Shown in pieces: positions 44,181 through 54,005 of a DNA stretch of 64,000 nt (within the stretch, counting starts at the first letter, position 1; the number at the start of each line of letters is the position of its first letter). Location: NCBI GenBank assembly GCA_016932335.1, contig JAFGCZ010000008.1, positions 1 through 64,000 of the forward strand. Reading direction: 5' to 3'. The stretch comes from Opitutales bacterium. Its GTDB lineage: Bacteria; Verrucomicrobiota; Verrucomicrobiia; Opitutales; Oceanipulchritudinaceae. Position numbers and translations under genes: made by a program. The notes under the pieces were generated by a model. It saw only the letters and a program-made list of their open reading frames with translations, did not search any database and had not been told where the DNA came from.

Positions 44181-44633
44181 ATGAGTAAAAAATTGAAAAT
44201 TCTATTCTTGTGCACCGGTAACTCCTGCCGCAGCCAGATGGCCGAGGGCTGGACACGCCACCTGCAAGGTGACCGTATTGAAGCCTATTCAGCAGGTATA
44301 GAAACCCACGGACTCAACCCCAATGCCGTCAAGGTTATGGCTGAAGCGGGGGTGGATATCTCCGGTCACCGATCCCAGCACATTGATGAATTCAGAGATG
44401 TTGCGCTGGACTATGTGGTGACCGTCTGCGGACATGCCCATGAAACCTGCCCCTACTTCCCGGCCGGCTGCAAAGTGGTGCATGTGGGCTTCCAGGATCC
44501 ACCACGCATGGCTAGAGAATTGGCAGAACAAGGCGCCACAGAAGAAGCGCAACTGGAATGCTACCGTACCGTACGCGATGAAATCCGCAGATTTGTAGAA
44601 AGTCTACCGGCAGGGTTGGAGGCAAACATATGA
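44181..44633 (+). CDS. arsC: Arsenate reductase, thioredoxin-coupled type
   Basis: This 150-residue protein has the low-molecular-weight phosphatase fold. The P-loop is [17 protein letters not shown], with the nucleophile Cys and Arg. The redox cysteine region is [16 protein letters not shown]. It reduces arsenate to arsenite in the cytoplasm using thioredoxin. It overlaps acr3 by four bases (ATGA), so reductase and efflux pump are translated together. Confidence 0.93.
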   Translation: MSKKLKILFLCTGNSCRSQMAEGWTRHLQGDRIEAYSAGIETHGLNPNAVKVMAEAGVDISGHRSQHIDEFRDVALDYVVTVCGHAHETCPYFPAGCKVVHVGFQDPPRMARELAEQGATEEAQLECYRTVRDEIRRFVESLPAGLEANI

Positions 44634-45811
44634 TTCCCTGCGGTGAGCAAGACGAACGGAAGATGCAGAACCCTTTCGAGCGTTACCTGACGCTCTGGGT
44701 AGGATTGTGCATTCTTGCCGGGATTGCTCTGGGCAAAATTGCTCCAGGAATAGCCCAGAAACTGGACAGCTTCTCTCTATCCGTGAACGGCGCACCGGTA
44801 GTTTCCATTCCGATCGCGGTTTGTCTGTTTTTCATGATGTATCCCATTATGGTAAAAATTGATTTTGGGAGTGTGATTGAAGCAGGAAAAAGCGGAAAAC
44901 CGGTATTGCTGACGCTGTTCATCAACTGGTGCATCAAGCCATTCACGATGTATGGAATTGCTCTTTTGTTTCTCGGCGTGCTGCTGAGAGGTGTTATCGG
45001 AACAGAAGCGGTCGATCTGGTAAAAATGCCTTTTGGACTGGATCTACCGGTAGGAGCAGAACACGGCTCAGGTCTGGTGGTTTTGCAGAATGGGATAAAA
45101 ATGCTACAAATACCTTTGTGGCGGAGTTACTTTGCCGGATGTATTTTACTGGGAATAGCTCCCTGTACTGCAATGGTACTGGTTTGGGGATATCTGGCCC
45201 GGGGCAATGACGGACTCACTCTGGTCATGGTGGCCATCAATTCGCTAACAATGCTGGTGCTTTACGGCGTGTTGGGCGGCTTTTTACTGGGAGTCGGCAA
45301 ACTACCCATTCCCTGGCAGGCCTTGCTGCTCTCAGTGGGTGTCTATGTGGCGCTGCCTCTGTTTGCCGGTTATTTTTCGAGAAAACTGATTCTGAAAGTA
45401 AAAGGACAGGAGTGGTTCTACACGCGCTTTCTGCACTTACTGACTCCCATCACAATAACCGCCTTACTACTGACACTGGTATTACTCTTCAGCTTTAAAG
45501 GAGAGGTAATTCTAAGCAATCCGCTGACCATTCTGTGGATTGCCATCCCTCTATTCTTACAAACAATACTGATCTTTGTATTGGGCTATGTATTGGCCAA
45601 ACTGCTGAAACTTCCCTACAAAGACGCAGCTCCGGTTGCGATGATCGGCGCATCCAATCATTTCGAAGTAGCCATTGCCACTGCAGTCATGCTGTTCGGA
45701 CTTTCATCCGGAGCGGCACTGGCCACAGTGGTCGGAGTCCTCATCGAAGTTCCGGTAATGTTGATGTTGGTAGGTTTTTGTAAACGAACGCAATTCATCT
45801 TCAAACAGTAG
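44630..45811 (+). CDS. acr3: Arsenite efflux permease Acr3
   Basis: This 393-residue inner-membrane carrier has about ten membrane segments. Acr3 signatures include [25 protein letters not shown] with the essential cysteine, and [16 protein letters not shown]. It expels arsenite using the proton gradient. The ATG at 44630 is coupled to arsC; an ATG at 44663 ([12 protein letters not shown]) is an alternative. A terminator follows, closing the arsenic island. Confidence 0.93.
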   Translation: MIPCGEQDERKMQNPFERYLTLWVGLCILAGIALGKIAPGIAQKLDSFSLSVNGAPVVSIPIAVCLFFMMYPIMVKIDFGSVIEAGKSGKPVLLTLFINWCIKPFTMYGIALLFLGVLLRGVIGTEAVDLVKMPFGLDLPVGAEHGSGLVVLQNGIKMLQIPLWRSYFAGCILLGIAPCTAMVLVWGYLARGNDGLTLVMVAINSLTMLVLYGVLGGFLLGVGKLPIPWQALLLSVGVYVALPLFAGYFSRKLILKVKGQEWFYTRFLHLLTPITITALLLTLVLLFSFKGEVILSNPLTILWIAIPLFLQTILIFVLGYVLAKLLKLPYKDAAPVAMIGASNHFEVAIATAVMLFGLSSGAALATVVGVLIEVPVMLMLVGFCKRTQFIFKQ

Positions 45812-45825
45812 ACTCGATCAAAAAG

Positions 45826-45855
45826 CACTGAATCGTTCCGGTTCAGTGTTTTTTT
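45826..45855 (+). terminator. Rho-independent terminator of the arsenic island
   Basis: CACTGAA (45826-45832) and TTCAGTG (45842-45848) form the stem, with possible CG pairing inside, and seven Ts follow. It lies 14 bases after the acr3 stop. Confidence 0.88.
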
Positions 45856-45969
45856 GTGCTACAAGGAATCACCCGTACAAAGAAAAGCTTGATCCGGAAA
45901 AGCGGTAAAGCTAGGTTCTCGGGAGCCACTCCTATCACCTTTTTAGAAGCTCCAAACTAAAAAGGACAC

Positions 45970-46785
45970 GTGAACAATTTATTTGATATTAAGGACAAGG
46001 TCGTTGCCGTAACAGGATCGACCGGAGTTCTGGCCGGAGGTGTTGCCCAATACTTACAGGCACAGGGAGCAACCGTCGTTTATCTGGCCCGATCAAGGGA
46101 CAAACTGGATACCACACTGGCCGAAGCGGAAAAGATTTCGCCCGATTGCCTTGGGGTTATCAGTGATGTACTGGATCAGGAGGCGCTGAATGCGGCCTGC
46201 CAAACCATTCTGGATAAATACGGGCGTATAGATGCTCTGATCAATGGTGCGGGCGGCAATATGCCTGGAGCAACCATTGCCCCGGAGCAGGACATTTTTG
46301 ACCTCAAGCTGGAAGATTACAGCGCGGTGATGGATTTGAACCTGAAGGGCACCTTGATGCCCTCTCTGACGTTTGCCAAAGCCTTCAAAGCACAGGGCAA
46401 GGGTTGCATCGTCAATTTCTCTTCAATGGCTTCAACGCAGGCAATTACACGGGTAATGGGTTACTCTTCAGCCAAAGCCGCCATTGATAACCTTACCCGT
46501 TGGATGGCAGCAGAAATGGCCCTGAAATACGGGGATGGAATCCGCGTAAACGCTATAGCACCCGGTTTCTTTATTACTCACCAAAACCGCAGACTGCTGA
46601 CCAATGAGGACGGCTCCTATACAGAACGTGCGGAAAAGGTGCTGGCCAAGACTCCATTCCGGCGTTTCGGCAAAGCAGAGGAAGTCAACGGGACCATCCA
46701 CTATCTGATTTCGGATGCCGCTGCTTTTGTAACCGGCGTAGTAGTGCCGGTGGATGGCGGTTTCTCAACCTTCAGCGGAGTTTAA
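45970..46785 (+). CDS. SDR-family D-mannonate oxidoreductase (fructuronate reductase)
   Basis: This 271-residue protein begins at a GTG preceded by AAAGGA. The short-chain dehydrogenase motifs are VAVTGSTGVLAGG (nucleotide binding), NGAGGNMPG, SSMAS with the catalytic Ser, and YSSAKAA with Tyr and Lys. It most likely interconverts D-fructuronate and D-mannonate with NAD(P)H, replacing the unrelated classical UxuB. This is inferred from the next gene, uxuA, and from the rest of the uronate operon. No classical UxuB is present in the window. Confidence 0.8.
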   Translation: MNNLFDIKDKVVAVTGSTGVLAGGVAQYLQAQGATVVYLARSRDKLDTTLAEAEKISPDCLGVISDVLDQEALNAACQTILDKYGRIDALINGAGGNMPGATIAPEQDIFDLKLEDYSAVMDLNLKGTLMPSLTFAKAFKAQGKGCIVNFSSMASTQAITRVMGYSSAKAAIDNLTRWMAAEMALKYGDGIRVNAIAPGFFITHQNRRLLTNEDGSYTERAEKVLAKTPFRRFGKAEEVNGTIHYLISDAAAFVTGVVVPVDGGFSTFSGV

Positions 46786-46789
46786 AAGC

Positions 46790-47986
46790 ATGTTGCAGAT
46801 GAAAGAAACGTTTCGCTGGTTTGGTCCCAACGACAGTGTGACACTGGCTGACATTCGGCAATGCGGCTGCGCGGGTGTCATCACCTCGCTGCACCAGATT
46901 CCCTATGGTGAATTGTGGTCTCGAGAAGCTATCGCCGAACGTAAGGCAATGATCGAAGCGCACGGCATGGAATGGACTGCCGTAGAATCTGTTCCGGTAT
47001 CGGAGGATATCCGTACCCGCAGTGGAGACTTCGAACGGCATATCGAAAACTACAAAGAAACTATCCGCAATCTGGGTGCCGAGGGAGTGGAGATTATTAT
47101 CTACAACTTCATGCCGGTGCTGGATTGGGTAAGGACCAACTTTGCCTACAAGCTGGAAGACGGAAGCGAGTGCCTGCGTTTTGATCCGGTGCACTTTGCC
47201 GCTTTTGAACTCTATATTCTAAAACGGGCCGGCGCCGAGGCCGACTATACAGAAGCTCAACTGAAAGCTGCTGAAAGCTATTTTCAGTCTCTCAATGCGA
47301 ACCAAGTCAAAGCCTTTGAACGCAACATCATTGATGTGTTTCCCGGAGTAGACATGGGCTTTACGGTAGATGATATCCGGCGTATGCTGAATCGCTACGA
47401 CGGAATTGACCGGGCTCAGTTAAAGGAGAACTACAAGCATTTTCTGGAGGCCGTAATCCCCGTATGCGAGGCATCGGGAGTACGCATGGCAGTGCATCCC
47501 GACGATCCCCCCTACTCTATTCTAGGGCTGCCCCGAATTGTATCCACCGAGGAGGATATCCGGGATATCGTAGAGATGTATGACAGCCCGGCAAACGGTC
47601 TGTGTTTCTGCACGGGGTCCTTGAGTCCGCGGGCGGAAAATGACCTGCCAGGGATGATTGAGCGCTGGGGCCACCGTATCAATGTGATGCATCTGAGAAG
47701 TACCCAGCGCAATGCCGACGGAAGCTTTTATGAAGCCCGACACCTGGAAGGCTCCGTGGATATGTATGCCGTAGTCAAGGCAGTTCTGGAGGAAATGAAA
47801 CGCCGCAAAGCAAGCGGGCGCAAAGACTGGCAACTGGCTTTCCGTCCAGACCACGGGCACACCATGCTGGATGATCTGCAAAAACCGATGCCACCCAATC
47901 CCGGCTATACCTGCATCGGGCGCATGCGCGGACTCTCGGAAATCCGCGGGCTGCAACTGGGCATAGCACGGGCCTTGAACCTTTAA
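46790..47986 (+). CDS. uxuA: Mannonate dehydratase
   Basis: This encodes about 398 residues from the ATG at 46790, with a GGAG ribosome site nine bases upstream; a second ATG at 46799 is also possible. UxuA features are MKETFRWFGPNDSVTL, MEWTAVESVPV, MAVHPDDPPYSILGLPRI, LCFCTGSL, INVMHLRSTQR and FRPDHGHTMLDD. It dehydrates D-mannonate to 2-keto-3-deoxygluconate, using Mn or Fe. It starts five bases after the SDR stop. Confidence 0.95.
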   Translation: MLQMKETFRWFGPNDSVTLADIRQCGCAGVITSLHQIPYGELWSREAIAERKAMIEAHGMEWTAVESVPVSEDIRTRSGDFERHIENYKETIRNLGAEGVEIIIYNFMPVLDWVRTNFAYKLEDGSECLRFDPVHFAAFELYILKRAGAEADYTEAQLKAAESYFQSLNANQVKAFERNIIDVFPGVDMGFTVDDIRRMLNRYDGIDRAQLKENYKHFLEAVIPVCEASGVRMAVHPDDPPYSILGLPRIVSTEEDIRDIVEMYDSPANGLCFCTGSLSPRAENDLPGMIERWGHRINVMHLRSTQRNADGSFYEARHLEGSVDMYAVVKAVLEEMKRRKASGRKDWQLAFRPDHGHTMLDDLQKPMPPNPGYTCIGRMRGLSEIRGLQLGIARALNL

Positions 47987-48001
47987 CCAAAAGATTTTTC
48001 A

Positions 48002-49096
48002 ATGTTTACAGTAAAAGCAAAAGACAGCTGCCGCTATGATATCGTTTCGCTGGGCGAGGTGATGCTGCGGCTTGATCCCGGCGAAGGCCGCATTCGCACG
48101 GCACGGCATTTTCAGGCCTGGGAAGGCGGCGGAGAATATAATGTGGCCCGTGGGTTGCGCCGCTGTTTCGGCCAGCGCGCTGCCGTTGTAACGGCCTTTG
48201 TGCGCAATGAGGTAGGGCTGCTTCTGGAGGATTTTATTCTGCAGGGCGGCGTGGACACACAATTTATCCGTTGGGTAGAAAGCGACGGCATCGGCCGGAG
48301 TGTGCGCAACGGGCTGAATTTCACCGAGCGCGGCTTCGGCGTGCGCGGGGCTGTGGGCTGTTCCGACCGAGGGAATACGGCAGTCTCCCAACTCAAGCCT
48401 GGAGACATTGACTGGGAATACCTGTTTGGAACGCTTGGTGTTCGCTGGTTCCACACCGGCGGGATATTTGCCGCCCTTTCGGAGAGCACCGGAGCGGTGG
48501 CCATTGAAGCGGCTAAAGTCGCTCAAAAGCATGGGACCATCGTTTCCTATGATTTGAATTATCGCCCCTCGCTGTGGAAAGCGTTTGGAGGGCAGGCACA
48601 GTGCCAAAAGATCAATCGGGAGATTGCCCGCTATGTGGATGTGATGATCGGCAACGAAGAAGATTTTACCGCATGCCTGGGTTACGAAGTAGCCGGCACC
48701 GATGACTCGTTGACCGAGTTGGATGTGGATGCCTTCAGCCGAATGATTGAACGCGCTGTTGCAGACTACCCCAATCTAAAGGCGACAGCAACGACCCTGA
48801 GAGGCGTGCGCAGTGCCAGTCTGAATGACTGGAGTGCCATGGCCTGGATGGATGGTAAATTCTATAAGGCCGCAGAGCGTAAAAACCTGGAAATCTTCGA
48901 CCGTGTAGGCGGTGGAGACAGTTTTGCCTCGGGTTTTATCTACGGACTGATGGAAACGGGAGATCCGGCTTTGGCCGTAGAATACGGAGCCGCCCACGGC
49001 GCATTGGCCATGACCACCCCCGGAGACACCACCATGGCTTCTCTGGATGAAGTAAAGAAATTAGCGGGCGGAGGCAGTGCCCGTGTAGACCGCTAA
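48002..49096 (+). CDS. kdgK: 2-keto-3-deoxygluconate kinase (PfkB family)
   Basis: This 364-residue ribokinase-family protein has an early block VSLGEVMLRLDPGEGRI and GGGEYNVARGLRRCFG. The phosphate-donor site with the catalytic Asp is DRVGGGDSFASGFIYGL. It phosphorylates KDG to KDPG. It lies between uxuA and eda, which gives the substrate specificity. It begins 15 bases after uxuA. Confidence 0.92.
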   Translation: MFTVKAKDSCRYDIVSLGEVMLRLDPGEGRIRTARHFQAWEGGGEYNVARGLRRCFGQRAAVVTAFVRNEVGLLLEDFILQGGVDTQFIRWVESDGIGRSVRNGLNFTERGFGVRGAVGCSDRGNTAVSQLKPGDIDWEYLFGTLGVRWFHTGGIFAALSESTGAVAIEAAKVAQKHGTIVSYDLNYRPSLWKAFGGQAQCQKINREIARYVDVMIGNEEDFTACLGYEVAGTDDSLTELDVDAFSRMIERAVADYPNLKATATTLRGVRSASLNDWSAMAWMDGKFYKAAERKNLEIFDRVGGGDSFASGFIYGLMETGDPALAVEYGAAHGALAMTTPGDTTMASLDEVKKLAGGGSARVDR

Positions 49097-49107
49097 AAAA
49101 TACAAAC

Positions 49108-49752
49108 ATGTCAGATTTACTACTCAAATCCCCTGTTATTCCCGTCATCGTTATTGAAAATGCCGATGATGCTGAGCCATTGGCCGAAGCATTGTTGCAA
49201 GGCGGAATGAACATCATCGAAATCACCTGCCGCACATCGGCGGCGATTGAATCGCTCAGACGCATCAAAAAGGCATTCCCGGAAATGATCACAGGAGCGG
49301 GCACCGTAGTGACCCGCGAGCAAGCAGACGCGTGCCTGGAAGCCGATGTGGATTTCGGTCTGGCCCCTGGTCTGAACCCGGAAACCGTGCAGCTTTTTGA
49401 GCAAAACAAAAAGCCGTTTATCCCCGGAATCATGACGCCTTCGGAAGTGGAACAGGCATTGAGCTTGGGGTGCAAATTGTTGAAATTCTTTCCGGCAGAA
49501 GCGGCCGGGGGGTTAAAATTCTTAAAGAATATTTATGCGCCCTATGCTTTCTCGGGGATACGTTTCTGCCCTACGGGAGGCATCAATTTGCAGAACATGG
49601 CCGCTTACCTGAATGAGGAAATGATTTTTGCCGTTGGCGGATCGTGGTTGGCCACGTTGAAGCAGATCCGCGAGCACCGCTGGGAAGAAATCACGGCTCA
49701 GGTCAAGGAAGCGCTGGCCGTTGCCGGGCAAGTCCGGGGGGCCAGCTCATGA
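49108..49752 (+). CDS. eda: KDPG/KHG aldolase
   Basis: This 214-residue TIM-barrel class I aldolase shows EITCRTSAAIESLRRI, ITGAGTVVTREQ, FIPGIMTPSEVEQAL, and the Schiff-base lysine in LLKFFPAEAAGG, then CPTGGINLQN. It splits KDPG to pyruvate and glyceraldehyde-3-phosphate, the last step of the pathway encoded here. Its stop overlaps the dctP start (ATGA). Confidence 0.95.
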   Translation: MSDLLLKSPVIPVIVIENADDAEPLAEALLQGGMNIIEITCRTSAAIESLRRIKKAFPEMITGAGTVVTREQADACLEADVDFGLAPGLNPETVQLFEQNKKPFIPGIMTPSEVEQALSLGCKLLKFFPAEAAGGLKFLKNIYAPYAFSGIRFCPTGGINLQNMAAYLNEEMIFAVGGSWLATLKQIREHRWEEITAQVKEALAVAGQVRGASS

Positions 49753-50777
49753 GCCGGAGAAGTTCCTTATTCTGGGTCGGGCTACTGCTGGGGATCTTTG
49801 GTTCGACCATTGCATTTGCTTTCTTTTTGAGAAAGGAAAAGACAGGGGGCAATCAGAGTGCACAGCAAGAACAGATGGTGCTGAAACTGGGACACGGGCT
49901 GGACACCTCCCACCCTGTGCACAAGTCGATGGAGTATATGAAAGAGCGTCTTGAAGAGCTCTCCGGGGGCACTGTAACTATTGATATTTATCCGAGCTCT
50001 GTTCTGGGCTCAGAAACACAGTGTATCGAGCAGCTACAATATGGCTCTCTGGCCATGACCAAGACCTCTGTGGCATCTATGGAAAACTTCATCCCGGAAA
50101 TGGCCGTATTCAGTTTACCTTACGTTTTTCGCAGTTCGGAACACTATTGGGAAGTGCTGCACGGCCTCTTGGGACAACGCCTGCTGGAAAAAGGGAAGAG
50201 CAAGTATCTTCTTGGTTTGTGTTATTACGACGCGGGCAGCCGTAATTTTTATACCAGCCAAAAACCCATCCGCAGCCCCAAGGATCTGAAGGGATTGAAA
50301 ATTCGCGTGATGCAAAGCGCCACTTCGATGCAGATGATAGAGGCCTTTGAAGCCTCGCCCACCCCCATCGACTGGGGCGAACTGTATTCATCTCTGGCAC
50401 AGGGAACTGTGGATGGAGCAGAGAACAATCTGCCCAGTTTTACCACCAATAAGCACTACGAGGTAGCTCACTACTTTACGCGAAATGCACATACACGGAT
50501 TCCCGATATGCTGTTGATCAGCACCAAAGTCTGGGACAAGTTATCTCCACAGGCGCAGGGCTGGATTCAACAGGCGGCCAAAGAATCATCCGATTACGAA
50601 CGCAAACTCTGGGATGAGAAAACAACGGAGGCGCTGGAAGATGCAAAAGCTCACAATGTTGAGGTTATTGACGTAGATGTGGACGCCTTTGCCGAAAAAG
50701 TCCGCCCCATGTATGATCTGATTGAAAATCAGAATGTGAAGGAACTTCTCAAGGAGATTCAGGAGGTAAAACCATGA
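49749..50777 (+). CDS. dctP: TRAP transporter substrate-binding protein
   Basis: This 342-residue DctP-type periplasmic solute receptor has an N-terminal hydrophobic segment (LFWVGLLLGIFGSTIAFAFF) that may be a signal peptide or an anchor. The mature part carries LKLGHGLDTSHPVHKSMEYM, SLPYVFRS, and the conserved Arg in DLKGLKIRVMQS that binds a carboxylate ligand. It is coupled to eda upstream and dctQ downstream by ATGA overlaps. Glucuronate or another uronate is the probable ligand from context. Confidence 0.93.
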   Translation: MSRRSSLFWVGLLLGIFGSTIAFAFFLRKEKTGGNQSAQQEQMVLKLGHGLDTSHPVHKSMEYMKERLEELSGGTVTIDIYPSSVLGSETQCIEQLQYGSLAMTKTSVASMENFIPEMAVFSLPYVFRSSEHYWEVLHGLLGQRLLEKGKSKYLLGLCYYDAGSRNFYTSQKPIRSPKDLKGLKIRVMQSATSMQMIEAFEASPTPIDWGELYSSLAQGTVDGAENNLPSFTTNKHYEVAHYFTRNAHTRIPDMLLISTKVWDKLSPQAQGWIQQAAKESSDYERKLWDEKTTEALEDAKAHNVEVIDVDVDAFAEKVRPMYDLIENQNVKELLKEIQEVKP

Positions 50778-51256
50778 TTCGTTTTCAGAAGTACCTGAAC
50801 GAAACACTGAACTGGCTGCTGATCTCTGTAATGGTTTTTCTTGTGGTGGATGTAATCTGGGGCGTCTTCACGCGTTACATAACCGGAGAACAGGCAAAAT
50901 GGACCGAAGAATTGGCTCGCTATCTCCTAATTTGGGTATCTTTGCTGGGCGCCGCTGTTGGTTTCCGCAACAAAAGCCATCTGGGAATTGATCTATTCGT
51001 CAATGCTCTGACGCCCGATGTGCGCCGTTGGGTAACGCTTTTTGCATACGTAGTGGTGCTCTTTTTTGCCAGTGTTATTTTCATTTTTGGCGGTACACTG
51101 CTGGTAGGAAATACTTTTTCCATGCAGCAAACCACACCGGCACTGGGCATTCCCATGGCCTTCGTTTATCTTTCGGTTCCGGTTTCCGGCTGTTTTATTG
51201 TATTTTATACCCTACAGAGCTTATGGGAAGCCTGGAAACAGGGAGGAGAAAACTGA
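50774..51256 (+). CDS. dctQ: TRAP transporter small membrane subunit
   Basis: This 160-residue protein has four membrane segments, with the conserved TEELARYLLIWVSLLGAAVGFRNKSHLGID loop. It overlaps dctP by four bases and dctM by one base. It partners with the large subunit. Confidence 0.93.
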   Translation: MIRFQKYLNETLNWLLISVMVFLVVDVIWGVFTRYITGEQAKWTEELARYLLIWVSLLGAAVGFRNKSHLGIDLFVNALTPDVRRWVTLFAYVVVLFFASVIFIFGGTLLVGNTFSMQQTTPALGIPMAFVYLSVPVSGCFIVFYTLQSLWEAWKQGGEN

Positions 51257-52611
51257 TGGGCTCCATTATACTTTTGATGATACTGGTGTTTGCCGTGTTG
51301 CTGATCCTCAATGTCCCCATTGCGGTATCGATTACCATAGCAACCTTCGTCGCCATTGTAGCAGAGGGAATTGACCCGACGATTATGATGGCCGGAAAGA
51401 TAGCCAATGGAGTGAATAGCTTTTCGCTTCTGGCCATTCCTTTTTTTGTGCTCTCTGGATATTTGATGGGCAAGGGCGGTATGGCACGGCGATTGATTGA
51501 CCTGGCGGGAACGCTGGTCGGATTTATGCCCGGCGGTCTGGCCTATGTAAACACGTTAACCTGCATGATGTTCGGTTCCATTTCGGGTTCATCCGCCGCA
51601 GCGGTATCCTCGATTGGCGGCTTTATGATTCCGGAAATGGAACGCAAAGGCTATAACCGTGAATTTAATGTTGCGGTAACCACCACAGCCGCCACTACGG
51701 GGCTGATTATTCCTCCGAGCAACATCATGATCGTCTATTCAGTAACCGCGGGGAGCGTATCGATTGCGGCGATGTTTATGGCAGGTATCATACCGGGAAT
51801 ACTCATCGGTTTATTTATCATGGCAGTTTGTGCCTACTTTTCGTTCCGAAGGAAGTATCGTCGTGAAGAACGCAGCAGTTTCAAAGAAATTTTCCGGGCC
51901 TTCCGGCATGCCTTTTTAAGCCTATTTCTGGTAATTATAGTTATGGGCGGTATTCTTAAGGGAATCTTCACAGCAACGGAAGCCGCCGCCATAGCGGTGG
52001 TCTACGCCTTTTTTCTTTCGGTGGTGCTCTATCGGGAAATTAAGCTGAAAGACCTCCCGGAGATCCTGCTAAGCACAGGAATAACCACCTCTGTAGTGAT
52101 GCTGTTGATCTGTTCCTGCTCGGCGATGAGCTGGATCTTAACCATGGCCAACATACCGCAAACCGTGAGCAGCGCTCTGCTGACGATCTCCGACAATCCG
52201 GTGGTTATTCTACTGACCATTAATGTGATTCTACTGATTGTAGGCACCTTTATGGATATGACTCCGGCAGTGTTGATATTCACCCCCATATTTCTACCCG
52301 TGGTTAGAGACTTGGGGATGCATGAAATCCATTTCGGTATTATGCTTATCGCCAATTTGTGTATCGGAATTTGCACGCCTCCGGTAGGCACCTGTCTGTT
52401 TATTGGATGCGGCGTCGGTAAAACCACCATTGCGAAAGTAACCAAACCCATGCTCCCATTCTTTGGAGCCATGCTCATTGCTCTGCTGATTATTACTTAC
52501 TTCCCGAAAACCTCTCTCTGGCTACCCTTAAAAACGCATCAGATAAAAGCCGATGACGTGAAGATAGAAGAGTTTCTCAAGGTAAAAACCATAGATCCCT
52601 CACTGAAATGA
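51256..52611 (+). CDS. dctM: TRAP transporter large membrane subunit
   Basis: This 451-residue protein starts at the ATG that shares TGATG with the dctQ stop; the open frame runs further upstream only as overlap. It has about 12 membrane segments. DctM motifs are AIPFFVLSGYLMGKGG, MFGSISGSSAAAVSSIG, PPSNIMIVYS and ICTPPVGTCLFIGCGVG. It drives sodium-coupled uptake of the ligand bound by DctP. It overlaps uxaC by four bases. Confidence 0.95.
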   Translation: MGSIILLMILVFAVLLILNVPIAVSITIATFVAIVAEGIDPTIMMAGKIANGVNSFSLLAIPFFVLSGYLMGKGGMARRLIDLAGTLVGFMPGGLAYVNTLTCMMFGSISGSSAAAVSSIGGFMIPEMERKGYNREFNVAVTTTAATTGLIIPPSNIMIVYSVTAGSVSIAAMFMAGIIPGILIGLFIMAVCAYFSFRRKYRREERSSFKEIFRAFRHAFLSLFLVIIVMGGILKGIFTATEAAAIAVVYAFFLSVVLYREIKLKDLPEILLSTGITTSVVMLLICSCSAMSWILTMANIPQTVSSALLTISDNPVVILLTINVILLIVGTFMDMTPAVLIFTPIFLPVVRDLGMHEIHFGIMLIANLCIGICTPPVGTCLFIGCGVGKTTIAKVTKPMLPFFGAMLIALLIITYFPKTSLWLPLKTHQIKADDVKIEEFLKVKTIDPSLK

Positions 52612-54005
52612 AACCTTTTCTGGACAGCACTTTTCTTCTGGAAACAAAAACCGCGGAAAATCTCTATCACGATTACGCCGCAGAGCAGCCCATTTATGAC
52701 TATCACTGCCATCTTTCTCCGCAACTGATTGCCGAAGACAAATGCTTTGATAATCTGGGAGAAATCTGGCTGGACGGTGATCATTATAAATGGCGAGCCA
52801 TGCGTTGTAACGGCGTGGACGAGGTATTTGTTTCCGGAAAAGCACCGTGGCGGGAAAAATTTAAGAAATGGGCAGAGACCGTTCCCTACACATTGCGAAA
52901 CCCACTCTACCATTGGACGCACCTGGAGCTGCAGCGCTATTTCGGAGTAACGGAACTGCTCAATGCAGAGACTGCCGAACGCATCTACGAACAGTGCAGC
53001 GAACGATTGCAGACTCCAGAGTATTCCGTGCGTAACCTGATGCGGAAAATGAAGGTTAGAGCCGCGTGTACAACCGATGATCCTATAGATACACTGGAGG
53101 CACACCGACAACTGGCTGAGGAAGGATTCGAAATTCGGGTAAAGCCGAGCTTCCGCCCGGACCGCGCGATGAACCTAAGCAATCCGCAGGCATGGAAAGC
53201 GTACATCCACTTGTTGGAAAAAGCCTCGAATACAGCCATCTCAGATTTTGCCTCGCTGTTGCGGGCCATAGAACAGCGGCACACCTATTTCCATCAAATG
53301 GGCTGTCGGTTGGCCGACCATGGATTAACTCTGATCCGCCCTGCCCTCTTTACCAGAGGTCAAATAGAAGCGATCTTCAGCAAAGCCATGCAGGGGGAAA
53401 CCGTTACGGAACACGAGCAGCGCCAGTTTGAGATGGCCTTTTTGAACGAAGTCTGCCGCCTGCATCACCGTAGAGGCTGGGTGCAGCAATTCCACATTGG
53501 AGCGTTTCGCAACACCAACACCCGTATGTTCTCTACGCTGGGAGCAGATGCCGGCTACGATTCCATTGCCGACTATCAGCAAGGCCCGGGAGTGCTGCAT
53601 TTACTGGATAAACTGAACCAGGACGATGAGCTGGGCAAAACCATTCTCTACAACCTGAATCCGGCGGATAATGCCATATTTGCGACCATGGCCGGAAACT
53701 TTCAGGACGGACAAACGGCTGGAAAAATCCAGTGGGGGGCCGCATGGTGGTTCCTCGATCAAAAGGACGGCATCGAAGCACACCTCAATACCCTTTCCCG
53801 ACTGGGATTGCTGGGCCGGTTTTCCGGAATGTTGACGGATTCGCGCAGCTTCCTTTCCTATCCCCGCCACGAGTATTTCCGGAGAATTCTCTGCAATTTG
53901 ATAGGGAAGGATGTAGAAAACGGAGAAATCCCCAACGATGAGGCACTGCTCAAGCCCTTTATTGAAGGCATTTGCTACGGAAATGCCAAAAATTACTTTG
54001 GCTGA
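52608..54005 (+). CDS. uxaC: Glucuronate isomerase
   Basis: This 465-residue amidohydrolase-fold protein shows YDYHCHLSPQLIAEDKCF near the start, KWRAMRCNGV, TTDDPIDTLEAH, WVQQFHIGAFRNTN and TDSRSFLSYPRHEYFRRILC. It isomerises D-glucuronate to D-fructuronate, which feeds the SDR reductase at the start of the operon. It is the last gene of the operon, ATGA-coupled to dctM. Its 3' end overlaps the opposing ATP-grasp-like gene by 13 bases. Confidence 0.95.
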   Translation: MKPFLDSTFLLETKTAENLYHDYAAEQPIYDYHCHLSPQLIAEDKCFDNLGEIWLDGDHYKWRAMRCNGVDEVFVSGKAPWREKFKKWAETVPYTLRNPLYHWTHLELQRYFGVTELLNAETAERIYEQCSERLQTPEYSVRNLMRKMKVRAACTTDDPIDTLEAHRQLAEEGFEIRVKPSFRPDRAMNLSNPQAWKAYIHLLEKASNTAISDFASLLRAIEQRHTYFHQMGCRLADHGLTLIRPALFTRGQIEAIFSKAMQGETVTEHEQRQFEMAFLNEVCRLHHRRGWVQQFHIGAFRNTNTRMFSTLGADAGYDSIADYQQGPGVLHLLDKLNQDDELGKTILYNLNPADNAIFATMAGNFQDGQTAGKIQWGAAWWFLDQKDGIEAHLNTLSRLGLLGRFSGMLTDSRSFLSYPRHEYFRRILCNLIGKDVENGEIPNDEALLKPFIEGICYGNAKNYFG

